Under the pieces are notes generated by a model that made no database searches, had not been told where the DNA came from, and saw only the letters and a list, made by a program, of their open reading frames with translations. Source: Choristoneura fumiferana (lineage: Eukaryota; Arthropoda; Insecta; Lepidoptera; Tortricidae). From it: 64,000 nucleotides of DNA. Positions 49,790 through 63,148 of this stretch are shown here, piece after piece. The position numbers and the translations under genes were made by a program. The DNA lies in assembly GCF_025370935.1 (NCBI RefSeq), contig NC_133485.1, positions 6,398,554-6,462,553 of the forward strand, in the 5' to 3' direction. Position 1 is the stretch's first letter. Every line of letters starts with the position of its first letter.

Positions 49790-50106
49790 AAAACAAACGA
49801 AAAGGTGTTAAATTTGGTAGGCGAGAACACACTGCTGTTGAGAAAGATTGAGAACAGAAGGGGGATTATGCTGGGGCACCTAATAAGACATGATAGGTAC
49901 ATAGGAACAATCATTGAAGGGAAAATAGAGGGCAGGAGTGGCAGGGGAAGACAGAGAAGTGCGTTTATGGATCAAGCCAAAGAGAAGGTCAATGCAATGT
50001 CGTATCAGGAGCTCAAAGCATTGGCAGAGAGGCGTACAGAATGGCGATTACTCCACCGACAAGAGCCTAGGCTCTTAAATATAATGATGATGATGATGAT
50101 GATGAT
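49790..50106 (+). pseudogene. RTE-like LINE reverse transcriptase 3' end with ATG tail
   Basis: An open frame encodes a C-terminal LINE segment: LLRKIENRRGIMLGHLIRHD, IIEGKIEGRSGRGRQRSAFM and ELKALAERRTEWRLL, then a (GATGAT)n tail at 50083-50106. The RRG..LGHLIRH...GRSGRGRQR pattern is the common end of lepidopteran RTE-type reverse transcriptases. It is 5'-truncated, and the Met run some would translate is only the tail. Confidence 0.75.
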
Positions 50107-50235
50107 AATAATATTCGTCAATCCAATGTGAATGACAGAAAACCAAAATTATGGACAAAACTGACGCCCAAATGAGCGTTTAACCGAAGTCTATTGGACG
50201 AAAAACATCCAATCCAGGCAAAGTGGACGGAAAAC

Positions 50236-50448
50236 TAGTGGCGTAGCTACTGGAGGGCTAGACGGGGCATTGCCCCGGGGCCCCCAAACTCAAGGTGCCC
50301 CTTGACTCTGACTTACAAACTATAAAATAATGACAAATCTGGAGTACGTCGAATTCGAAACACGACGAAACAAAAATTTTAAACAGTTTTGTTGAGGCCC
50401 TAGTTTATTTTTTGCCCCATGGTCTTTGGTTACCTAGCTACGCCACTG
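50236..50448. mobile_element. non-autonomous hAT element with 8-bp target duplication
   Basis: CGGAAAAC at 50228-50235 and 50449-50456 is a perfect 8-base duplication, the hAT hallmark. The ends are TAGTGGCGTAGCTAC and, on the other strand, CAGTGGCGTAGCTAGG. Subterminal GGGGCATTGCCCCGGGGCCC is typical of this family in insects. The 213 bases have no transposase ORF. Confidence 0.87.
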
Positions 50449-52430
50449 CGGAAAACATCCGCAACACTAAAGCCCGAAACTCGTCCTTGGTTCGTTGGAC
50501 GTTGATGGTCCGTTGATTAGTGGACTGTGATACCTGCCATTCATACCGCCGAAGAGAAGAAAAATGTCGCGATATTGACCGTAAAAAGATTTTGCACGCG
50601 TAACCATCGTTCGTTGAATTTGGCTGTGGTACTCGTAGGTGTGGACGTTAACGTTAGAAATCCGCAACAAAATGACACACAACTGCATTCGAAAACTCGC
50701 TTGTACATACATTCAAAGTATGACCGGAATGAGTAATTTATACTGCAGATGTATCACGAATGAAATAAATCAAACCGTCAACATTGAATCGCGGTTAAAT
50801 AGGACAAGGTGCTGTATTATTATTAAAAACGTTTAAATTTGACATAGACGTAGGCGCACGTTCTGATCGACCATTGTGTTGTGGCTTGGATCGATTCACG
50901 CTTGCTCGTTTTGATTGTGTATTGGCCTTCGTTATGTAGGTAATGCGAATGTTATGGTCGATAAAATATAACAAAATGTTTGTCCCATTTGGTGCCGAAA
51001 CCCTAGTTTGTACGGCTCTAGCGCTTTGATGTTTTTAAGGAAAATTCAAAGAGATTAGTCGACGCCAGTTGCTGAAGAGAAGAGCTGGCAGCTTCCTTGG
51101 ACAAAGAACTAGCTTAACCATTTAGAGAAGTTATCATATAATAGTGAGATCGAATATTCTATCGGTCATGGGAAAAATCGTAGCCATTCACGGAAATACC
51201 CTGGATTAATACTTTACTTAGAGTAATATAAAAAGTGTTTACAAATGAACTTTTACAATATTGGCGCGGATAGGCTATAGATATTATCACGTGATATATG
51301 CATACATCGTAAATATTATTATTATTATTTTTAGCCTATATATAGAAGTAAGTCCGATTTTTTCAAAATTGGCGATAGTGCTGGCAAAAAAAGTATAACA
51401 ATATATTGAGAGTTCAATCGGCACCAATGAGCTGTGAGGGTTGTCCGTGACGGAGAAATACACATCCAATCGAAAACTCATTCGACTAGTACCATTAAAA
51501 CATATATACATATTTAAGATTTACAGAGTGTAGCATAATTTTCATGTGTGGACAAGCGAATCTGCTAAATAACTTTTAAGACAGCACGATGAACGAGCTC
51601 GGGTGCTCACACTAAAGTATGGCGCGCCGCAAGACAATTTCAAATTGCTAGCAATAATTCAACCTTGCAATAAGAGGGTAGATTTATAAATAAAGCTCGA
51701 GAATACAATCTGAGGTAAGTAATGCTTCGCCGATATGGTAACCCTTGCTACAGGTTGATGTTATAAGTTTAAATAACATAAATAAGTGACATAATTCAGT
51801 GCCACGACTTGCAGTTTCGAAATAAAATATTTACGCGTTTGTTTCGCTGATATAATCGTGATTCGTGAGTTTCACGCGTAAACTAGTTAATTTCGTTGCG
51901 TTTTTTGTAATTTCCACTATACATTGGTACAGTTCATAAGCAGTTTAAGAGTCATAAAGCGACCGTTTACGTCAAGTCGTGTAGAACATTAGTTTGATAA
52001 GTCGACCCATTTTCCCGCCAATCGCGTATCGTCTGGTAATAACTAATTATAATTGCGAACTGCTCGTCTTTCGTCATTTTGTGGTGGTAATGGGTTTTCA
52101 TTTTAATGCACAGTAAAAGAAAAGCTTGACATATTTTATGTGTGAGTTGTTTATTGTTTAGACTAAAACAGTTTATAAAAGTTATACTTAAAATTTAAAT
52201 TCACCCTTTGATCGATTTTATGTAGAAATTATCAACGAGTTGTAAACAAACTAAAAACTATTGATTAAACTCATCTATTTCGATCTTATATTTTATTTAT
52301 TTCCATCTTAATTATCAGTCGTAGTACCCCATCTCTTCGTTCTTCTTCATGAAATTAATTAATTAATTGTTAATTTGATAGGGTTAATTTGACCGAACTT
52401 CCTCTCAAATGTTTTTCAGCATTTATTGTG

Positions 52431-52602
52431 GTTGAGACCATTGATTGCTCGGCAAGCGCAGCGAGATGGACGAATGATCTGTTTACAGCCGCGGGTGTAC
52501 GGTGGATGCAGACCGCTTCCGAAAGAAGCAACTGAAGGGTTATTGGGGAGGCTTATGTCCTACAGTGGACGTCCTATGGCTGGTATGATGATGATGACTA
52601 GT
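52431..52602 (+). pseudogene. RTE-type LINE 3' end
   Basis: The frame RWTNDLFTAAGVRWMQTASE then RSN, a stop, GEAYVLQWTSYG and an ATG tail are recognisable as the family found at 22063 and 29048, here with an in-frame stop and a lost terminal stop. No target duplication was found. Confidence 0.7.
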
Positions 52603-54310
52603 TTTGGACAAACATGATCACGTCACAGTGCTAGCCGTCCATGCAACTGATACAGTTACTACTACGCAGGTGTCGGTAGCATAGTTCTAACCAAAGTTGT
52701 AATAAGGTAAACAAATATAGCTTGTGGCTCAAGTCATACGAGGTGACGGAATTTTATCGTTCAAATTAGCACGCGCTTTTTACGCAAATACATCACTTTT
52801 GACATTGCTCGATTGAATCGATTGAGCTACTAGGGCGATTTAGATACATTTTTTTGCATAATTTATAGGACCGTCGACATAAAAGGAAGCGGTTGCAATA
52901 TAAGTTCACTGACTGAATAATAAAAATAAAGTACAATTATAGATCAAAAGTAGTTTCCACAAAAGAAACAATGACAGCGTCGTGTGCGGCTCCGATTCGT
53001 ACCTGACCGGCTTTTCACTTTCGTTAGGATGTTGCAATATATTATACTACTCCATTTCCATCACAATCTAGCGCGGAAATGCAGCAGCCTTATGTGCACT
53101 CTTCTCTTTTACTATAGTCAAGTTATTTTTTAATTCAGTAGTATTTTCTGTTTACTCCATATTATGTACGTGACATTAATCGCTACTTCCTGTTATTTAC
53201 ACCGCCTAGTTCGGTTTAAACACGAAGGGGGCGTCGGCCGCGAAACAAAGATCCGATTGATAAAAGTCAATGTCCAGTGTCGAAACCCGCTGTAAACTAA
53301 TATAGCTGACTTACTAAAGTGACCGCTACACTCAAAGACGGTAATTATCTTAGATACTTGTCACTTTATCTTTAAATTCACTGGGAAAATTGTACCTGTG
53401 AATGAACTATTTATATTCATTGAATACGGGCGATTCTTCTTGGCAAAAAAGCATTCAAATTATTATTTTAGGCTCAATATCACAGTCAAAATTACTTTTC
53501 TTATCGATATATAAAAAAATGGCGCTTTGGCTATTTATTATCAGCTAGGTTTGGCTATGCAAAATATTATTTGTATAATAATACTTACAGCGCTTTAAAT
53601 TTAATGAATACCTAAAAGTTATAAATAATAAAAGATCTGTTAATTCAAGTCAGAATAACATATTATTATTGAGTTCGTACATACGTAAGTAATACTTCAT
53701 CCAATAAGAAGACCTCTAGTTTTTCATTCGCCCGTTTCCTACTTTACATTATGTTTTACACCAATACTAAGTTTTACATAGATATTTACCGGTAGCTAAA
53801 TTTACATGTACTTAGGCACAAAAATGAAAAAAAAATCTTTGAATCTAGTTCGGTTAGTTTCGGACTCGACTGGAGAGAGTCAGGCAGCGTAATACTTATA
53901 CATACGTAAATACGTGTTGGTTTGGTCGAGTCTTTCGAAACGCACCCCTAAACATCCTGTTTGTTTATTTTCCCTTTGAAGCAAATCAAAAATCTTCCTC
54001 GTCTATTTCCATGAATAAACATCGATAATTAGACATAATCACGTATTACTCCGAAGTAATGATGATAAATTAAATTAGATTTAACTACTTAAATAAGCTT
54101 TTGTCGTAAATTACATTCGGATACCAGTAAAAGCGTATTTTTATAGTCTAATTATATAATTGTTTGCATATAAATTAGTGTTATTGATACTTACATAGAT
54201 TGATACGATGCTGTTCTTAGAAAAAAATATTGAATTTACCTACTTTACACTAAATTAGATACCTACTAATGTAATTAAGTTTTGGACGCCACTTTGTTCT
54301 CTCTTATATG

Positions 54311-54445
54311 GTTTGTTTGTTTGTTTATACTCTTTATTGTACAAAAAGGAAATACAAAAATGTTACAAAAAAGTGCTAAGCACAAAGGCGAACTTATCCC
54401 TTAGGGGTCTATGCCAGTCAACGTTTGAGTGGTAGAGAAGAGCTA
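54311..54445 (-). mobile_element. LINE 3' UTR tail
   Basis: On the minus strand GACCCCTAAGGGATAAGTTC, GCCTTTGTGCTTAGCAC, then TTTTTGTACAATAAAGAGT and a TTTG-type tail. This is a frequent lepidopteran LINE 3' end. No coding part remains. Confidence 0.5.
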
Positions 54446-55432
54446 TCAAAAAATAAGGATCGACAAATAGAGCAAAACATTTGAATTTGATTTACTATAA
54501 ATAAAATCAACCTATTTGTATCTTATGGTTCTGAGCTTGGGATAATTACCCCTAAAAGAGTACCTACCTACCTAAAACTTTATTTCGTGAGGGGGTAACG
54601 AATAAGTCGAATAACATGCCATCAGATAATAGATTTTCTTATAAGGCGCGATTGACAATGACATGCTAACATTTTAAGAGTAAATTACAAAAAAAAATAC
54701 GGATCACTTAAGTCAACTATTGTCAAATAGATTCTTTAAACTATATATTGCCGTAGATAAACAGGCAATCTATCAGTACTGCGTAATATCAAATCGGTAT
54801 AGCGGTAAATACAATACCATCAGCTCCCAATCAATAAGTTGACGTAAGCAAGGAAATTCAATTTGTTATTCCATCGATTTTATGCTAACTTTATGTCCAC
54901 GTTTCCCGATAAAACTAAATAGCTTAGATGGAGGTATTTGCCTTCATATTTATGTTCGTGCACAATATTATTATTGAATGTATTTATTATCTAATAAAAA
55001 TTGCAATATCAAAAGATATTCTATGCTGCGTAACCAACTTTTAATAACTACATTATTTACACATAAAAAGGTACTTTTTGTTTTCAATATAATATCTGTT
55101 TGGTCAATTATAAGTTCATTGATTAAAAGCTCATTGCCATGCCACCAATCAACGCGCGTAAATACTGTTTCAATGTATACTTATGTACAAATTATACGCA
55201 TGAACAAAAACGATTGATGGAACAACTTAAGCTCTGGCGTGGCAAATACTTGTACGCCCTAAGTCTAGGTATGCGAGGAATATGTGCCAAATAGTGACCA
55301 CCCTATGTGTGGTATTATTCCAGGCAGTCGCGTAACGGGCAAAAACAATGAGAGGTGGTCATCAACGCATGGTTACGTAGACGCATGCGCGCGCGCTGGA
55401 AGGTGCGTGAGCGTATAGTGAAAGGCCGATGC

Positions 55433-55616
55433 GAAGTAAATCCTGACACATTGCACAACTATGAAGTTTCTGAATATTGACAATATGAAGCATAGACAAA
55501 AATGCAATGCTTACTTGTTGCGTGCGACAGAGTAGTAAGTATAGCATTTTTTCCAATGGTTGACGTTGTCAATATTCAGAAACTTCATAGTTGTTCAATG
55601 TGTCAGGATTTACTTC
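55433..55616. repeat. long hairpin: 51-bp arms with one mismatch
   Basis: Bases 55433-55483 and 55566-55616 are reverse complements at 50 of 51 positions (G against T in the GCAATGTGTC block). The 82-base loop has a second, weaker stem (AATGCAATGCTTACT against AGTAAGTATAGCATT). The whole 184-base unit could be a young MITE or a hairpin-RNA source; no target duplication is evident. Confidence 0.88.
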
Positions 55617-56278
55617 ATAACCGCCGTTCACTAGAGTGAGGTTTTATAATATACCCATTCACCCAAGGGCATATTTAGCATTAGGCTTAGCATGCAATGC
55701 TATCAAACGCGTATGGTTTAGCGTGTCGTCGCTGTTCAGAGTATCGTTTGAGAAAGAGATGGTGCGTTAAAAGAGCTCGCGTGTAATCGCATTGTATGCT
55801 AGAAACATCCTGAATTTAAAAGCTAATTTGATAAGCTTTTATTTCATCTACTTCTGATCTTCTGAAAAAAGCGTGTAATATTTTTTTTTTTACAAAAACC
55901 TATTTTGTTTTTTTTTTACGTTTTCATTGTTTTCTTTTTCTTGTTTCCCTAGCCACATCTAGTGCCACCAACGTTCTTATCTACACTCAGTATAAGCGAT
56001 TACACGCCCTCCTTTGATCTCCAATTAGATGAACATTTTGGGGTTCCTCATAATCGAGGGGAGCATTGTCAAACGATACGTTAGGCGTTACCTTGCATGT
56101 GGATGGGTATGATTATTGCATTTGGGATGGGACGGCGTAATTATGTTATGTTTACACATCCTAAATACTGGACAGTTTTTTATTAGTGTCATGTTTTAGA
56201 CGTACCGCATACTGTATTGCTGTATTTCAAATAAATTTAAATGACGATTGCATTTTTATCAAATAATTTTTTTTTTTT

Positions 56279-56640
56279 TTAAGTAGCCTGTATAGTGTCC
56301 CACTGCTGGGCAAAAGCCTCCCCTCTTGACCTCCACAACTCTCGTTCTGACGCAATGTCAGGCCAGTCCTTTGCGTACGTGTCCAGATCGTCCCGCCATC
56401 TCCTTCTCGGTCTGCCTCGATGTCGCTGGCCGTTCTCCGGCACCCACCAAGTAACTGTACGAGCCCACCTTTGTGGGTGCATGCGACAGACGTGTCCAGC
56501 CCAGTCCCATTTTAGCTTAGCCGTCTTTTTCCCAACGTCGGTTATGCGTGTTTTTGAGCGCAGCGTGGTATTCCGGATTCTGTCCATCCGTTTCACACCT
56601 AATATGCTACGCTCTATCGCTATGAAATAAATATTATGGG
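56279..56640 (-). pseudogene. RTE-type LINE reverse transcriptase C-terminal fragment
   Basis: An uninterrupted frame reads FIAIERSILGVKRMDRIRNT, TDVGKKTAKLKWDWAGHVCR, GRPRRRWRDDLDTYAKDW and RGEAFAQQWDTIQAT before a stop, followed by a poly-A tail. The AIERSxLGV...DRIRN..IR..T...D and LKW.WAGH motifs identify the RTE-like C terminus. It is 5'-truncated near 56640. Confidence 0.8.
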
Positions 56641-57674
56641 ATAATTTACACTAATTTGATATTTTTTTCTTTTTTAAAAACCTTTGATTTTACAAATATG
56701 GGGCCTAAAATTGAGCGGGTTTAAAGTTATAAAAATAGTTACATTTTACGTTTTTTTTTACGTTTTCTCTGTTCTTACGTAAAATATTGTTGTTTCTGGT
56801 TTCAAAGATAAATTTCAAAATGGCAAATTTAGAAAAACAAACGAATGTATGAATAAGGAAGAACGTATTATGAATGAGGATCTTAAGTGGCACGATTGTT
56901 TGTCGACCAAGCTCAAATGTTTGGGTTTATTTACAAACAATTAATTGATTTAGGCGTTGCTTTGCGTCCACATTAATTAATTACAATATTTACAAACTAC
57001 ATTAAATGAGCACAAATATAAGTTTTGTTTTATCACGAAACGAAATCAATCAGTTCATCTTAACCAATCAATCTCATTCCCATACTACATCAATGAAATG
57101 CCCCGTTTGGGCGGGCGGCCACAGTAATCCGCCCAAGCCTGTATTACGGCGCAATTATCTGCCGGGTATAAAGCCGCTTAAGTCCGCTCTGATCCGGTTA
57201 CAACTTGTGTGAAACGATTCAACGGACATAGGGGGTGTTGATTATTAATATTCATATTTTTACATAACGCCCAGGATTAGTCAGCAGAGGAAGTGAATGA
57301 GCAATCTACATACTACTAAGGTAAAATGAGGGTAGATAATTTTCAGCTACACAGTCTTTTATCCACTTTTAATGCTCGGTTTGGCCAGACGGCGATGAAA
57401 CAATCATCTCTATAGAGTAGATTATTGTTCGGTAACGTCTGGGTGAAAAACACTCAAAATTAGGGCGATTACAAGTATACGAAGGCCTTTACCTAGCTGT
57501 ATGGCAGTTTTCCAGGCCCATATACTATTTTTATATTAAAATATCAGTCATTTGGTTAGTGTCGCAGAAGAAGGTATAATTGAGCTAATCCGGGAATCCG
57601 GGATTGCTAAAAGTGGCTCCGAAGCGATAACGTTTCGTGTGCTCTGCTTACCCCATTTGGGAATACAGGCGTGA

Positions 57675-57861
<187 letters not shown>

Positions 57862-58814
57862 AATCCGGAAAAGGCTTAATTTAACCCCTGTTCAAGAAAG
57901 ATCCAAAAAGCATACCAACTGAAAGTCAAGGTGAAAAGCTCATAAATAAATGTATTTGCTATTGCTTAGAAAGGAAACACTTGCAGCATAAAGAGGTATG
58001 TTTAAATTATGTTTGTGCAATATTAAAGTTTAATAAGTAGGTAAATAGCACAGCAGAAAGGAAAGTTTAATGCACTGGTCATCCATATCGTTCTAAAATA
58101 GAAGAATTCTATTCACCAAAACTAGGTCCTTACTCACGGATTGTAACACCAATTATTTCCAGTCAGAGTCTTTCAAATTTCGTCCGATAAATGACGGATT
58201 TCGTGTCACGACGTACATACATATCCATTCACTAGGTTTGAATAGATCCAATAGGATCGTAGTAAACGAGTGAAAGGACTTGAAAGAAATCTTGTTTTCG
58301 TGTAAATTTATAGTAGCAATAAGCTTTAAGACGAGTTTCGTAGACTGGCTTCTTAGTATCGAATAAGCCTTTGAGGATTTTATTTTTTGATGAAGTACCT
58401 ACCTGCTTAGTTTTCCCCGAGACTTCGCTCGTGTATTATAATAAGTAAAGGTATAGCTGTGACATTTGATAGCAATCGATTTATTCGAGCAGAAAACTTT
58501 CTACGATTGATTAAGCGTAAATTGCAAAGTTACTGTAACCAATGTCAAACCAGCTATCAAATCGATAATTTTTGTGACAAAAATACTTCAATAATTTTCG
58601 TGTTATAAAAACGAAATATGTAGGTAATTTTTAACTGAACCTGCAGGCAGATGGCAGGCAGGCTATATATCCACTTAACTTAGCCGCTTATATCACACAT
58701 TAACGCGATTCTCGAGCGATGCGTGTCAGAAACATTAGCACGTGCGTATATGCGTACCTACTGTGCATGCCTACGAGCATTCTCATGCACACACAATCGT
58801 ACATAGTGTAGTTA

Positions 58815-59214
58815 AGAACCTAAGGGCCTGGCCAGATCACCACGGCGCGGCATCGTAACGTGAACGTTGCCGTTAAGCTTTGGTTTCCTAAGATCAGCGG
58901 TGCCGTCATATAGCGGCCGTAATTGATACCGCTCCTCCTCCTCCTCCTAGAAAGCGATAATTGACGCCGCCCTCTAGGAAACCGCGCCACTTTGTTTACA
59001 TAGACATCGTTCTAGTGACGTCTTTCACCGCTTATGACGGTCGCTATTATGACGGCACCGCTTGTCCTAGGAATCCAAAACTTTAGGGGCGAAAAAAGAT
59101 GCAGATTATAGGGTGAGTATGTCATGTCGTATATCTGCACGACGCGGCAACGTGCCGCACCGTTCCACATTGCGGCGCTGCACTGTTTCACGTCGTGGTG
59201 ATGTCGTCAGGTTC
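58815..59214. mobile_element. nested MITEs
   Basis: The outer ends AAGAACC...GATCACCACGGCG and CGTCGTGGTGATGTCGTCAG match as imperfect inverted repeats. Inside, 58874-58914 pairs with 59042-59084 (AGCGGTGCCGTCATATAGCG against CGCTATTATGACGGCACCGC), which suggests a second element within the first. A short CTC repeat is at 58932-58948. Confidence 0.6.
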
Positions 59215-59285
59215 TAATGTGTAGAATGTGTGATTCGCGACATGAACATTTTGATTCAATTATTACAGCAATCGAAAAGGGAGTG

Positions 59286-59407
59286 CTGCAGGGCTACTAC
59301 GAAACTCGAAACTCGTGTCGTGCGGTCCCTCTGACACTTATACTATTTAATACGAGAGCGAGAGGGGCGGTACGATACGAACTTCGAGTTTCCTAGTAGC
59401 CCTGCAG
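59286..59407. mobile_element. MITE, GGGCTACTACGAA family, copy 2
   Basis: The left end CTGCAGGGCTACTACGAAAC and right end TTTCCTAGTAGCCCTGCAG are inverted repeats of about 25 bases. The central CCCTCTGACACTTATACTAT is the same as in copy 1 (18824). This is the least decayed of the three copies. Confidence 0.78.
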
Positions 59408-60148
59408 TTTCGTAAGCATCCATTCCAAATTAACTTGTGGGAACATCGAAGTCCCTAATGCATAGTTACTTTACACTGTAGTGTGGTATAGGGTTGCGAA
59501 CTGTATGCCAGCGGCATATTCATTGCGTGTGCTGCCAGGTGGCCATCATACACAGAACGTCTCGGCCGCGCAATGTACAGAGAACACGCTAGCCGCTCGG
59601 TTGTCCGTCCCGCTGCCCGCTGGATTGTAGTTCGCGGTTCAAGGAACCCTCCCGACAGTTGGGACCGATTGAGGAACCATCTCCATAATATGATTCGATC
59701 GCCAATGGACAACTATTGTTATCTTAACTTTGAAGAAATATTTTGACTATATAAGTAAGCCTCTTCATCTAAATACTTCTTCATGTCGTGAACGTAATTT
59801 TTTGTCCTGCAAACCGCTTAAGCTGTCTAATGAACACACACACATTTACACCGTGCCTCTGATTGGTCGAGTGGACGTTGCGTTTATATTTGCAGGTGTA
59901 AATGCGGTCATCGCACTCGGCCTTCTATGTGTGCGTAGGGTTGTCAATGGAGGTAATATTTATTTTTATTTATTTAATGTAATTTCTAAAAGATACAAAA
60001 TTAGATAAGCAAACTCAACGCCTTAACGTGCTATTCTAGATTCTATTTATACCAGATGTGGCGAACTGTCTGGTCCAGTCGATCACGGTAAAGTAGGTAG
60101 AATATAATGCAATACGTCATGTTCATGGAAAATACGTAAGTATTGTAT

Positions 60149-60305
60149 TAAAACGCCCTACGTACGGCCGTTTCCAATCCGTCAGTTAGTCCGTCCAGCC
60201 GAGGACAGGGCGCAATGGCGCTCCTTGGGGGAGGCCTATGGCTGTGCGGAGGCCTATGTCCGGCAAAGCACGGCCATAGGCTGATGATGATGATTATGAA
60301 GTAAG
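60149..60305 (+). mobile_element. RTE-type LINE 3' end with probable target duplication
   Basis: GGAGGCCTATG appears twice before an ATG tail at about 60281-60293, the same tail type as at 22063. AGTATTGTAT at 60139-60148 and 60306-60315 is a likely 10-base target duplication. Little of the coding frame is legible. Confidence 0.6.
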
Positions 60306-61201
60306 AGTATTGTATCATTGGTCGATCGCGAAAAGTCTACTCAATGCGTACCTAAACATTTTTGATCTCGTGTCTATCTACTAACGTAATAAATATAAAT
60401 AAGTAGGAAATATGGTTTGTCTGTATATGTTGATAGTTTTGTAAATGGGAATAAACCTTTGGAAGGCCACAGTTCCTGTACTATTAATTTCTTCATTAAC
60501 TAATAGAAAGCTACACCATCCATGATTAACATATACCTATTAAGTAAACTAGGATGGCGTAAATCACAGCCCTAACCCTCGCACACATTCAAACAAAACA
60601 AAGATGTCCAAACACATGCACACGCAGCATGCTAATTCCCGGCGACCAACAATTGCACTCTAGACGTGTTTGTATTGTAATGCATCAATTACATACATGA
60701 CCAATGGTGGCCATTGATGTAATAGGCTGGTCATCTCTGGCAGTGACATAAATGTACCTAAGTACCTTAATGAGATTTTTTTTTAATCAAACGCAACGGC
60801 ATAGAGTTTACAGAAATAAGCTTATCCAGTGTTATCCAAAATATGCAATATATAAATCGTATATATTATAATAAGTAATATAGTTATAAACTCTATTGAA
60901 TATATTTTCTTATTTCAAAATACAAGAGTAGACAGAAAATATGGAAAAGGCAAATTTATCACTAATAAGGGATCATTTCCCGTTAAACTAACTACGAGTA
61001 TAGTTATGAGAGGAAGAAAGGCAAACGGTCAAATAGAATACAGGAAAAAGTAATATTCAATAGCAATTAAAACAAATTAAATTATAATAAATCAATCAAT
61101 AAACAGATAAAATTTACAATATTATAATTCTAATTAATTTAATAAGAATATAGAAAATTTAATTTTATATGACTTCTTCAACTATTTCAGTAAAAGCAGT
61201 C

Positions 61202-61628
61202 AATGAGGGCTATCGTTTTTTGTCTCACTAGATGGCGCACTGTTGCGTGAGGTTTTTAAGTATGGCTTTCAAAGTCTGTTATTACGGGCGTGAAAACAAA
61301 GTTTAGATTAAAATCATATTTAATACACCTTAAAACCGTACCATAAAAATATCGAGCATGCCACAGTGTTGCAAAGTCCCCGTTTTGTTCGGAAAAAAGA
61401 GAGGTCAAAGGTTTCCGAAAGACAAAACTGTCTCAAAACACAGACAATCATTGCCCCGGAACGCATATTTGCCATAATTAATTTCAGATATTGCAAAATA
61501 TTCACAAAATTATTCTAATTATAAATAAACCCGCGTAGCTCACCCAAAAACTATGAGATTTGACATTTCGGAGACCTCACGCTACACTAGCGCCTCTAGT
61601 GGAGAATTCATACGCGATAGCCCTCATT
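61202..61628. mobile_element. MITE with AATGAGGGCTATCG ends
   Basis: A perfect 14-base terminal inverted repeat (61202-61215 and 61615-61628) extends as weaker pairing for about 50 bases (CACTAGATGGCGCA against AGCGCCTCTAGTG). The 427 bases contain no convincing ORF. Confidence 0.72.
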
Positions 61629-62070
61629 AGAAGCTAGGTACAGAATCCCAGGCCGATACTCGCACCTCGAACAAACAAACAATATCCAATATCCTCCGTA
61701 CATTTCAGAAGAGATAACAAAAGCCTATTTACACGTTCAAAAACATGAGTCACATCCTCTACTTAGTATTTAAAGTTAGTACAGATAAATCAACATGGAT
61801 AAAAAGGGATCTAATTCAGATTTAAGGCGGTATAAAATGTTAGTTTCACGCATTATCCGGCTATAAAACCGGGTAACGTCGTAAAAATAATCGGACGCGA
61901 TTGACCACCCCTGACTTTTGCTGGGTCACGGAACCCACAGCTGTCTTTTTTAACACTTAAAAAAAGCAGGTATTTTTTACGCGTGCATAACGTAGACAAT
62001 AATTTGGTTTGATAGTATAGAGGCACAAAATAGGTAGGTATGTACTGTCAAGTGTAAAAATATGAACTTA

Positions 62071-62297
62071 CTAGCTTTTGCCCGCGGCTTCGCCCGCCTA
62101 GTATTCGGTTATCGCGCCCTGTTCCCTCGGGAACTGTGCATTTTTTCGGGATAAAAAGCAGCCTATGATATGTCACTCTCTGGCCCATAAACTAGCTCTA
62201 TTCTAAAAATCACGTCGATCCGTCCACGTCACTCCGTTTCGACGTGAAAGACGGACAAACACACACACTTTCGCATTTATAATATTAATAGTATGGA
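62071..62297 (-). mobile_element. short non-autonomous Helitron
   Basis: On the minus strand it runs A|TCCATACTATTAATATTATA to GGGCAAAAGCTAG|T, 227 bases, with a GC-rich hairpin before the CTAG end. The interior (CGTCGAAACGGAGTGACGTG, CTTTTTATCCCG, GTTCCCGAGGGAAC) matches the copy at 30350. Confidence 0.8.
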
Positions 62298-63148
62298 TTC
62301 AAAGTTTCAAAAATAAGTACCACAGACTCTTATTCCGACGCAATAAGGCCGTACTAACATATTTTGAGTGGTTCGAATAGATACTTATTTTTACACTTGA
62401 CTTCAGAGACGATCTCATAGATAATAAAATCGGGAAATCAAATCATTCCTGTACTTCATTAAAATATAAATCTTGTTGTAAAGTTGTTGACGCGCTCATT
62501 TGAGAAGTCCGAATTAAAACAAACAAAAACTAGATACCAGTTGTTTTTAATACCTTCTATGATGATTAGATTTTTTTTTAATAAATCCACAAATTTTTGG
62601 TTATTTGCGCATTTTTTGTAATTTTCACGGTTTAATCGGTTTTTATTATTTTTATTTGGTGTACCTATTATAAATCTTTCAAGTGAATTATAAGTTATAC
62701 ATGTACAGGATTGAATTAAAATTAGGAACAGTACCTACATACCTACGAGTCACAAAAATATTGTCAGCAAAAACTTGTGTTACAAATAAAACTTTTGGTA
62801 CAAAACTTTTTTTATGTTTAGTAGCAGTTTTGCGCTAGTGTCAAAAATAACTTCAGAAATAATAATTAACATATTGACGTAGAACTAGGCGAGATTGACA
62901 AGACAAGAGGTATTGTTCAATCACTGTTAATGGAACAAGATATATGAAGAGGCAATGACCGACTGAATCTTATAAAAATAAAATAAATATTAATAACTTG
63001 TTTTATCCGCGTCTTTCTTTACTCACATACTGCGTACCATTAGATTTGGCAGTTGAATAAATAGATAACAACTGTTATTGTGAAATTTCCCGAAATAAAA
63101 ATCCTCTCTGCCTTTATACGTCCTAATCCTAATGCAGTATACTACCAA

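Noticed and set aside
50423..50440. Sequence resembling mature miR-9 (TCTTTGGTTACCTAGCT)
   Set aside because: It is the subterminal and terminal repeat of the hAT element at 50236-50448, lacks a fitting precursor stem, and the match breaks down after 17 bases.
52045..52085. Minus-strand DEQF-like reading near 52060 as the missing retn exon
   Set aside because: The residues after it (AIII) do not match the EEQFKQ pattern, there is no suitable donor, and the upstream frame has no family resemblance.
59455..59712. 85-residue minus-strand ORF next to a MITE, possible transposase remnant
   Set aside because: I could not match it to any transposase motif; it may be host or transposon debris but nothing supports a call.
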